The notes under the pieces are model-generated. The model worked only from the letters and a program-made list of their open reading frames with translations, was not told the origin of the DNA and ran no database searches. Made by a program: the position numbers and the translations under genes. A stretch of DNA of 64,000 bases from Lineus longissimus (Eukaryota > Nemertea > Pilidiophora > Heteronemertea > Lineidae): positions 17,050,349 to 17,114,348 of the forward strand of contig NC_088318.1 of the NCBI RefSeq assembly GCF_910592395.1, written 5' to 3'. The first letter of the stretch is position 1. Every line of letters starts with the position of its first letter. Shown piece after piece: positions 55,880-64,000 of the stretch.

Positions 55880-58800
55880 GTAAGTAAATGTCCTCGTGAT
55901 GCCTTTGTGATTGTTGGTTGCATTTCCTGGAAACAGGCATCCATCGAATCTGCGGACCGCCACCGAATATCCGTCTGATTTTGACAAAGGCCCGAGCTTT
56001 TTTGGTTTTTGCCTCAACACATGCCACGTCTATCCCGGGGCGAAAAACGATAGTGTTATTGAGGCTAACGTTAGAATTGTTTTCGTTGTTAATTTTTCTT
56101 CGTGTCAAGTGCCACGCCAATGATAGTGCAATTTGTCTTTGGATCTTCCGGAGGTCGAGTCGACCTTTTGCGACGCATGTCAAGCGCCGACAGATCGGCA
56201 TGTTTGGACTAAGAACAGAACAATAGAGCTTCACATGAATAAATTGTAAAACATTAATTATTATGTTAGGAAACACCTTTGTTCTTCTACTTCCAGCGCT
56301 GAACAATTCAATAAACGCGTCCCCTACCGGCATTCCCCAGTACTGCCCGACAGATGGTAGTAGCTTTACCGTCGGAGACAGTAACCTCCAAGCAGGAACT
56401 CCTCAACCAGCTGGAATCTATTTACTCAACGTCAGCATCGTGTGTGAGGGTTATCTCACCAGGTGGCACTACAACCAAGTCCAAGTCACGCAGAAGCCCC
56501 TCCATCTTGGAGTCTTCCGACCTTCAGGCAAGGTCAACGGTGTGACGTTATACAGGCTTATCGGCCGGAATGAAAACGATGGCGGTGATATTGGAAGGAA
56601 GACGGTCTACTTTAATTCTGACTGGTTCATTTACGTGATACCAGGAGATCTGGTCGGATATTTCACAAGAGACGGAATTATCAATCCAATGCCAATCGCT
56701 GGACACAACCAGAGCTGTTCGTATTCGAATCCAGAGCCCACGCCCTGCATCAATGAAGTTGAGTTCGTTCCCTTGGCGGGCCTGGTTCAGTCTATTGACC
56801 TTTGGTTAAACATGGCCCTAGAAATTCCGGACTCGTCCTTCAAGATGCGATTTAGCCCTTTAGAAGTTGTCATCCAGCCCCAGAAGCGTTGGCCGCAAGG
56901 TAAGCTGATAGTCGCAAATTCTATCACGAGGCCCCTTCGTGAGATACTCGGCTCGACAAATTAAGCATTTATTAGGGTTAACCATAAACAACCTACGCTG
57001 CACCACGTTAGAACGACCTACACTGAATACAAATTCCCGTCGTCTTATCCCGCGGTCAAATGCAGACCCGTAAATGAGTTGTCCATCCATTATGTATATG
57101 GCCGAACTGAAGGCCATATGGAAATAACTTCTCTGAACTTTTTATTGTTGCGGTGAAGTTCATCACATTGTCTTTCAGATAAAACGGTCACCTGTGGCAA
57201 TAAAGAACCTATTGGTGTTCTCCACAGCCAAAACAACTTCAGGAACTTGACTGCCCCGAAAGGTGCCTACATCCTCAACCTTACCATACCATGTAATGGG
57301 GAACTGACCGCGTGGAACTATCGTGCCACGGTGCCTGGTACAACTGTTTGGTTGGACCTCTGGAGACCCGTCTCGACTAACGACCCCACAACAGTCACGT
57401 TCCGCCTCCAGAAGAAGTTTGAACACACCGCAACAGGGCAAGGCTTCCAGTATATCACTGTCTCCAACACAGAAGTTATGTCAGGTGACCGGATTGGTTT
57501 TCATTACGAGGCTGGTGTCCAAGGCAACAGTGTCATCAGCATGGCGGAATACCCTCGGGATGCATGTTATTTGAACATGGGGAGTGTCTGCCTCAACGAA
57601 AGGGATTTTTACGAGGTAGTGAAAGTCAAGTCACAGACATGAAAGTTGGGTCTTTATCCACTAAGATCTTCACCAACGTAGTATATAGTCACTCAACTCA
57701 AGGTACACAAGGTTTGATGGCAGGGAAGTCGAGCTCAGAGGCAGGATGACCGAACCCAGGGATCGAACTCGATATTTCATGTTCTCTTCACGCTAGAAGC
57801 TCTTTTGTGACACATCTTGGGACACTAGCTTGCTCCTACCTCCAGCAGCAGAGGCGTCTTGTATTTGACAATACTGAATCTTCCAGCGGTATTGCTCCGT
57901 AGCCTCCGCCCATGTACGCGCGTTGTCTGGAAGCTGAGCAATGTCAACATATTGAGTGTCGAGATGGTATTGACATGCGAGTAATGTTATCTACAGGCTT
58001 GCTCCATATTCGTTGACCCATCCCTACCTTTTTCAGGTTGCCTTTGACGCTCGTCTGAATGATGCCAACCTTGAGGTCGGCTTCGACCACACGTTTCCTT
58101 CCTACGGAGCGACTTGGACAAGGCGGGCCGCAGCAGTGTCGGTTATCGTCATAAAAAAATGGTTCCAGCCACTAGATCCGGATTCTACACCGTCATCAGC
58201 AATACCGACATCAACACAACTATCACCCTCAGAAATATCTAACCCAGGTAACACCAGTTCTTTAGTAGGCGCCTATTACTTATTCCACCTTAACACACAA
58301 CGCGTTGACATCGCTGCCCCCTCAGTACGTTGCCTTCCCGTCACATCCTAGTGACGTGCATGTGCATGTTAATGTATATGGAAGCGGGAGCTTGTTTGTA
58401 GGATGGATGTACGATAGAGAAAGAATATGTTAAGTAGGATGTGTACCTGGTCTTGTTCTAAAGCTTGAAGTCTTTGAGTAAATGTTTTGATATTCTAATA
58501 TTTCTTCAATGATTCTACGTTTACTGACATTACTCGGCCCTCGGAACCGTGAGGGGAAAGTATGATCACTTCCATCTAGCACTCGAACTGCTAGCTCGAA
58601 TGAGCGAATAGTCTTCTCACTGACAACCATGATAGTTCCGTAACCCTGCAGACAGTTTCACTTTTCCATCAATCGCATGCCGTCTATTTCAGATTGTTAC
58701 GTCTTCAAGAACGCAAAATGTCCTTTCACACCATACAACTCCAGCGATCTCGTCGATTTAGAAAGCTGCAGATCAATATGCACCGAAGAAAATGCCTGTG

Positions 58801-61800
58801 AATCGTTTCTGTATTATGAATTGACCACATCAAAAATGTCAACATGCTACCTGTATGCTCCAGCATGTTCTGATGAGGAATTTGTGTCAGTTGGGCAACC
58901 GGGCTATCACCAGTACACAAGTAAGTCTTGGCCGCGGGTTCATGGAATATCGGCATCGGTGTAACATTGAACAAGTCTGAGAAACCCAGTGTCCAGGAAA
59001 CGAAATGGTTTGATTACATGCCGATCTACCGGCGCTCTGTGTACATATCCTTCTGAGAGGAGGAGACATTTAGGACTGATGTTCACCGCTGGTAAGTCGG
59101 CATGAATGATTAATGAAAATCAAGTTCACGATTGCAACAAATACATATTTGAATGGTTCGCACCTCATGCAGTTCTTCATATACGACAATTTGGAATAGT
59201 CTAACCGCTTTCCTTTGCAGAATGCATGCACGCAGCTGGTGCAAGCGGTGACCCGAGTGGTAGTGGTAGTGGCAGTGACAGTGGCAGTGGTAGTGGTGGC
59301 GGCAGTACTAGTGCGCCATACCCACCCAGCGACGCTCCACTCTCTTGTTCTGACGATGTTCTCCAATCTATCGGCAACAGTACAGCCGTCAACACCCAAC
59401 CAAGGAAAGCCTTACTCTACCTGATGAACATCACCATCCCTTGCGAAGGGCTCATCGAGCAGTGGCGATATTACCAACAGGCAGAGAGCAACAACACCGT
59501 GCAAGTGGGCATCTTCCGTCGATCTGGGGTGGTCGACGGACATCCGACAGTGAGGATCATCGGAAGGAATGAAATCACTTCATCAGGCGATATCGGAAAT
59601 GAATCTCATCCAATCGCACCTTGGTATCGCATTTACATCAAACCTGGCGATTTGATTGGTTTAATTTTCGAGTCGTCGGTAGACCAGAATCCAATCCCCA
59701 TTGCTGGGGATGATCTCAGCTGCTCGAGGACAACTGCTGTGGACTGTATCAGCGACGATTCCTTTTACCCGATAGCTAAGTTAGACAGGTACAATTCTTC
59801 CCTCTGGGTAAACGCAGCGGTGTATCTACCTCCTGCAGACAGTTGGTTTAGGGGATTCGCAGCTTTGGAAGCCATTGTGAGACCTCTGCATCGGAATGGT
59901 AAGTATTCGTAAAAATTCTCGTCATCGAATGAGATGGGGATTGTCTTCCCAATTTGGTTGCGCCATGGTATATTTTGGCGACATCTTTTTGCGATTTTGG
60001 CAGAACCATGCCAGCAGCCAGCCACCAGTCCCCAGTCGCCAATGCAAGAAGGTTATGGAAATTGGTGTAATGACATTCGATGAACTGGACCCAATTTCAG
60101 AGAACTTCCAAGGACTGCAGGATGACGTCGAGGAATCGTGTTGGCGACCTATGCTCCACTTGGAGTATGGAATTAAGTCAGGCAATGGGCTAGTGACCAT
60201 CGTTTGTTTTCAGTTTCAGATCACCTACCCTGTGAAATGATCGAACCTTTCGGAATCGTCAACGCAAATGCCAACTTCCCTAACCAAAGCGCCAAACGTG
60301 GTGTCTATATCTTAGACATCCTAATTCCCTGTGATGGCGTCATCAAAGATTGGTTATTTTTTGCCGAAGTGGAGGCCAACATCGTCTTCGATGTTTGGAG
60401 GAAGGTGACCAGCCCAAAGGGTGACATAATACTCGTCCTGATAGATAAGCTACACCATCATATCACCAAACGAGGTCACCAAGTTATTAGAGTGAGTACA
60501 GGCATGAACTCCCGCAACCACCGACCATGGCTGGCACGGAAATGATTCCGGACACCCTGTCGAAACAACACAAGTGGGGTCCTTAAAACGAATGATTCTG
60601 TGGGCGCACCTACTTTACATTTGAGTCATTCCCAATACCTTCAGTACTGCCTATAATCTTCCTTTAAGGTGGTGAAAATCACTCCCTGCTTGATCTCAAT
60701 CTCTGGCCCAGGACGGTAGTTAGATCAAAAACAATGAGTGATATGCATTGTACATGTACTTACATCAAATGATGACTCTTCTTTACCTTTACTGCATTAT
60801 CAGTATTCCAAACAGAGCATCTGACCCCCCAACATCACTACCTATATATTCTACCTTTAAGGTTGTGTCAAACCGAACTAAGGTGCTAGCTGGCGACATG
60901 ATAGGGTTCCATTACGAAGAAGAGGTCCTAAACGATACTGTTCATAGCACCATCAGCATGGCAAACTACCCGAAACATTCATGTGAGGGCGGGTTCACGT
61001 CGTCCACCAGTGCTTGCGTCCACCAAAAGGACTTTTATAAGGTACTCCAAAATAATCACCATCTTCATTATAGTATAGCATTCCCCATCTGCGTTATTAG
61101 GAGGACAGTTGTGTTCTCGTGATCCAAGGCGTCTGTGGTTGTTGGCTCAGCATGGTCATCGAATAGAAAACTGCTCCTGGATGGATACAGTTCCAGATAG
61201 CCAGACTTCTTCCCTGCAGAACATGCTCTGATGTTAGGTTACCGGGTCCACATTCGACTGTCATGACTGGAAACAGTAGGATGGCACCCTGGTCTCGTCT
61301 GCTGTTGGAATCCGCACTGCCAAGTGGCCGTTTGAAAGCGTTTTGAAAGCTGCCTTACATTGAATGCTGCTTTCCTTTTTCATACAACAGGTTGCATTCA
61401 GTCAATATTTAATAGACAATGATCTTCCCCTTGGAGATGTTTTCTTGCCAGACCAGATCTACTGGAATTGGAGTGCTGCCGCAGTGGCAGTCGGCGTGAG
61501 TGCGGACGATGGCGAAGGTACGACAGCTTCAAAATTGACAGTAAATTATGTTGACATTCATACGGCGACTTAATCAGAAAGCAAAAGCGTAGGTTTTTAC
61601 ATTATAGCAAGTATCTCTACGGCTTGGTGGTTTTAAAATCTTTTTCCACAACTCAGGTTTATGTTATCATTTTTCAGCTCCGATATGTGCTATCGAATTA
61701 ACCATTGGCGGATTTGCACTCATGGGCCATGTTGCAAAGGAGGTCAGCGGGGTTGCCACGCTTGAAGACTGTACCATGATATGTCTCAACGCTCTCAGGA

Positions 61801-62521
61801 CGTCACTCTCTGGATGCAAGGCGGCAACCTTTGATCAGAAAGCGAAGGCATGCATATTTTACCACATACCGAAGGACCTGGCAATTTGGGACTTTAAGAA
61901 TGAAACTAGTTCGATCTATTTTGAGCCAAATTGCACAATTGATGCGTTAGCTACCACTACACAGATACCGCTTAACAACTCAGAGATGATGAATTCTACA
62001 TCGACGATAATGCCCACTTCTACCGCAACGAAAATGTCCAATTCTACCTCAACGAAAATACCCGATTCCACCACTACGAATGTGGCGGCTCCTCAGTTCA
62101 ATCCAGGTAAGAAAATTACAGATGATCACATCGGTTCCTCTCCCCGATTCTGAATGTCAGCGGTTAGAGCCACGACTGACGGGTAAAACCTCGGTGTAAA
62201 AGATTCCCACCAACCTACAAATCAAACAGAATGATAAATGCCGTTTGAATCTTTCCAGGGTCCGTGTGTAGTGTTGGTCTTATTCTAGTTGGACGCGCTC
62301 TCCACACCTTTGTCGAAAGTACCATGGACAGCGTTCTCTCTCTAGAGGATTGTATGTACCAGTGTCTCTATGTCACCACTTACGCACCGGAGAAGTGTAA
62401 AGCGGCGACCTATGATGAGATAACGGAAATGTGTACCCTACACAACAATGGAAAGGACGCAGCGGCGGCAGCTGAATTCGATGCCCAAAAGAGTAACACC
62501 TACTTCGAAACTGTCTGCGAG
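55798..62521 (+). CDS. Secreted multi-module protein with four copies of an unrecognised Cys module plus PAN domains; continues 3'
   Basis: Eleven exons splice in frame to 3,510 nt (1,170 residues) with no stop, so the gene runs on. Exons: 55798-55879, 56297-56899, 57179-57615, 58037-58247, 58693-58920, 59221-59898, 60220-60491, 60862-61041, 61391-61517, 61678-62106, 62259-62521. Order: signal peptide (1-~22); module 1 (28-228); module 2 (229-444); PAN/apple (445-520); Gly/Ser linker and module 3 (521-746); module 4 (747-939); PAN (940-~1025); Thr/Ser/Asn linker; PAN (1083-1170). Each module has a YxLNxTIPCxG-like strand, a W a few residues on, an F/W-R element, PGDxxG, then xISMAxYPxxxC or xPIAGxxxSC, and a C[ILV]xxxxFY-like end. 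Extracellular location follows from the signal peptide, PAN domains and many NxS/T sites. Its function is unknown. Confidence 0.85.
56297..56899 (+). CDS. Exon 2, module 1
   Basis: The acceptor is TTCTACTTCCAG and the donor is GTAAGC at 56,900; phase 1 at both ends. Landmarks are GIYLLNVSIVCEGYLTRWHY, LIGRNENDGGDIG, VIPGDLVGYF, MPIAGHNQSC and LWLNMALEIP. Confidence 0.88.
57179..57615 (+). CDS. Exon 3, first part of module 2
   Basis: The acceptor is TTGTCTTTCAG and the donor is GTAGTG at 57,616, phase 0. Landmarks are GAYILNLTIPCNGELTAWNY, DLWRPV, SGDRIGFHYE, SMAEYPRDAC and CLNERDFYE. It is uninterrupted, unlike the matching part of module 4. Confidence 0.88.
58037..58247 (+). CDS. Exon 4, end of module 2 and linker
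   Basis: The acceptor is CTTTTTCAG and the donor is GTAACA at 58,248. VAFDARLNDANLEVGF corresponds to VAFSQYLIDNDLPLGD of exon 9. A Pro/Ser/Thr-rich tail follows. Confidence 0.8.
58693..58920 (+). CDS. Exon 5, PAN/apple domain
   Basis: The acceptor is GTCTATTTCAG and the donor is GTAAGT at 58,921; phase 1-1. The cysteine pattern LESCRSICTEENACESFLYY, then TCYLY, is typical of PAN domains, which bind proteins or carbohydrates. Confidence 0.88.
59221..59898 (+). CDS. Exon 6, Gly/Ser linker and module 3
   Basis: The acceptor is TCCTTTGCAG and the donor is GTAAGT at 59,899; phase 1-1. A GGTAGT-type microsatellite encodes a Gly/Ser linker. Then come LLYLMNITIPCEGLIEQWRY, IIGRNEITSSGDIG, IKPGDLIGLI, PIPIAGDDLSC and LWVNAAVYLP, the counterpart of exon 2. 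Confidence 0.88.
60220..60491 (+). CDS. Exon 7, first half of module 4
   Basis: The acceptor is TTTCAGTTTCAG and the donor is GTGAGT at 60,492. GVYILDILIPCDGVIKDW and FDVWRKV match exon 3. Confidence 0.82.
60862..61041 (+). CDS. Exon 8, second half of module 4
   Basis: The acceptor is TCTACCTTTAAG and the donor is GTACTC at 61,042. AGDMIGFHYEEEV, SMANYPKHSC and CVHQKDFYK match the latter half of exon 3. Confidence 0.8.
61391..61517 (+). CDS. Exon 9, end of module 4
   Basis: The acceptor is TTTCATACAACAG and the donor is GTACGA at 61,518. It is the counterpart of exon 4 with the same phases (0 to 1) but a shorter tail. Confidence 0.78.
61678..62106 (+). CDS. Exon 10, PAN-like domain and Thr/Ser linker
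   Basis: The acceptor is ATCATTTTTCAG and the donor is GTAAGA at 62,107. TLEDCTMICLNALRTSLSGC, KAATFDQKAKACIFY and YFEPNC form a PAN-type unit. It is followed by NSTSTxMPxSTxTK-type repeats likely to be O-glycosylated. Confidence 0.82.
62259..62521 (+). CDS. Exon 11, second PAN-like domain of the tail
   Basis: The acceptor is ATCTTTCCAG and the donor is GTAAGC at 62,522, phase 0. SLEDCMYQCLYVT, CKAATYDEITEMCTLH and TYFETVCEG parallel exon 10. Confidence 0.82.
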
Positions 62522-62873
62522 GGTAAGCATCACAAGTGTGAAAAGCTCACTGGGCCGTTCATTGAAGTAGCATTAGTGTACACATTTCTTAAGACAATGC
62601 TTATAAGCGGGATGTCCACATACACCGATTTTTAATAGCATATTTAGAGAAGATTTGATCATCAAGGTGGGTAGTTTGGTAAAGTCCATTTGACGACAAA
62701 TCCATGCTCCACAATCGAATGCCGGGAATGGTAAGTTTTTTTAGATCAGGTAAGCAGTAGAGGTCACGACTGTAGCCGACAGTGATCTCTGACAAAATTC
62801 TGTCATTGCTTCGACGGCAAGGATATCACTTGTTGCTAACCGGAGTCGATTTTACTGCCAGCTCCAGGAGACA

Positions 62874-62915
62874 AGGAAGTCGACCTTCGCCACACAGGAA
62901 GTCGACCTTCGCCAC
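62874..62915. repeat. 22-bp tandem duplication
   Basis: AGGAAGTCGACCTTCGCCAC occurs at 62,874-62,893 and again at 62,896-62,915. Confidence 0.85.
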
Positions 62916-63574
62916 GATGCTAAAGGTAAACTAAAGATACTCTGCTCCAAATTGTTTCGTCCTATGGTCTGATTCCTCTACAGTGGTTAACTAGTGTGGT
63001 TTTGCTGCTTTCACAGACTCAGTGCAGTTACAACTGCCGAGCTAGTCACTGTTGAAGTAGAAACTAGCGTAGGACTGATACCACTACAGCGTAAAACCAC
63101 CGCAGTTTGTTCATGCGGCGTATTTTAAATGCAAAAAGAGCAAACTCGGGAAGCACTTTTAAAGTGTAATCAGTCCTTTAATACTGTCGTTCGTAACTTT
63201 TGTACACTGTTACATGTAGCACTAGGTTGGTTAGTTTGACCAGGGAGTTGCATCTTTATTACAACTCCCTGATTTGACAAACTTATTGACTGTGTGCAAC
63301 AGTTACATTTCGCTTCACAAGCCTTTATACGTATGTCGGCTCTGTGTCAAAAGCTAGTTTTTACACGGTGTCTGATGTGATGTGGTGTGGGTGTTCGGAT
63401 GAATTTATCCATTGGCTGCGATCGTTCTTATTTTAGATTTATTCAACAAAATGTATAGGTGAAATGAATAACATTTGGTCGGCATGTAGGGCGAAGTTGC
63501 TGATGACCTCAGAATGTATGACTGTTTTAATACCGTCCAATGACAGTCGGCAATGCCAGAGAAAAGTACTGAGT

Positions 63575-63822
63575 TACTCCTTCTTCGCTCGTCCGACAAA
63601 GTTCTCCATTCCGCGGTTTGAGCCGAGAAAGTCTAAGATCCTTGAGGCGCATCGGATGGGGAAGACCCTAAACGAAAACATCACACCCTTTGGTGAATTA
63701 CTCCGTCTTCGCTCGTCCGACAAAACTCTCCATCCCGCGGTTTGAGCCGAGAAAGTCTAAGATCCTTGAGGCGCATCGGATGGGGAAGACCCTAAAAGAA
63801 AACATCACACCCTTTGGTGAAT
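63575..63822. repeat. 124-bp tandem duplication, two copies
   Basis: Copies at 63,575-63,698 and 63,699-63,822 differ at only a few bases. In one frame each encodes IPRFEPRKSKILEAHRMGKT and LxENITPFGEL. The 124-base period shifts the frame between copies, so a translation through both is broken. No protein family is recognised. Confidence 0.9.
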
Positions 63823-64000
63823 TGAAAGAAATAACCGCGTTTGATAGTAAACAAGATCTGCTGAACATGGTCAACCTGCTTTCTGCAAAAACACTGCTTA
63901 CACTGAGCATTTTAGTTGTAGTGGGCCAATGGCGACTTGAGGTTTGCTGGATCAAAGTTAGTGCAAAGCCTGTAGTACAAACACACGTTTTACACTGAAG

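Larger units (their letters stand above)
62522..64000 (+). other. Downstream intron or 3' region of the secreted-protein gene
   Basis: A possible small exon lies at 62,862-62,925: acceptor TTTACTGCCAG, donor GTAAAC, in phase 0. It would encode LQETRKSTFATQ and contains a 22-bp tandem duplication. No stop-containing last exon was identified. The rest shows no recognised gene. Confidence 0.35.

Noticed and set aside
55857-56333. 158-residue minus-strand frame opposite the secreted-protein gene
   Set aside because: It lies antisense to exon 1, its intron and exon 2, with no motif. The plus-strand exons explain the region better.

Overview
The window is animal nuclear DNA. Genes are split by GT-AG introns, spacers are AT-rich, and the recognisable genes are metazoan: an epithelial splicing regulatory protein (ESRP), a GFOD-type oxidoreductase, an RDH10/SDR16C-like dehydrogenase and a PAN-domain secreted protein. 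Frequent short palindromes such as TACATGTA and the presence of a DIRS retrotransposon fit a marine invertebrate, perhaps a lophotrochozoan. That placement is inference; the sequence does not fix the species.

Positions 1-38,338 are dominated by one plus-strand ESRP gene. Eleven exons were joined by splice sites and phase (7,574 to 38,338). They give 686 codons plus a stop with no frame conflict, including a 55-nt exon at 19,790-19,844. The 5' end of the gene was not found, and the first 7.5 kb show no convincing gene. The last ESRP intron holds a structurally complete DIRS-type tyrosine-recombinase retrotransposon (31,543-38,097). It has 172-bp terminal inverted repeats, an internal complementary region copying both tips, a Gag-like ORF, an RT-RNase H ORF and a recombinase ORF. 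The insertion sits inside a 35-bp tandem repeat of the intron, and removing it restores that repeat exactly, so there is no target-site duplication.

Positions 38,339-46,050 hold the ESRP 3' region and a long spacer, with one weak secreted-protein first-exon candidate near 41.8 kb. A GFOD gene with an uninterrupted coding exon lies at 46,055-47,236. A diverged ~60-bp minisatellite follows (48.2-48.84 kb). A six-exon membrane-anchored short-chain dehydrogenase (311 aa) lies at 49,180-51,946.

Convergent to the dehydrogenase, on the minus strand, is an unrecognised single-exon ORF (53,350-54,003) built of about five ~40-residue repeats. From 55,798 to beyond 62,521 a plus-strand gene encodes a secreted multi-module protein. 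It has a signal peptide and four copies of an unrecognised ~200-residue cysteine-containing module. The modules are arranged as two duplicated module-module-PAN cassettes, followed by a Thr/Ser-rich linker and another PAN domain. The window ends in a 124-bp tandem duplication.

The genes do not form a pathway. The most novel material is the duplicated cassette protein, the repeat protein and the exactly resolvable DIRS insertion with its long overlapping reading frame.
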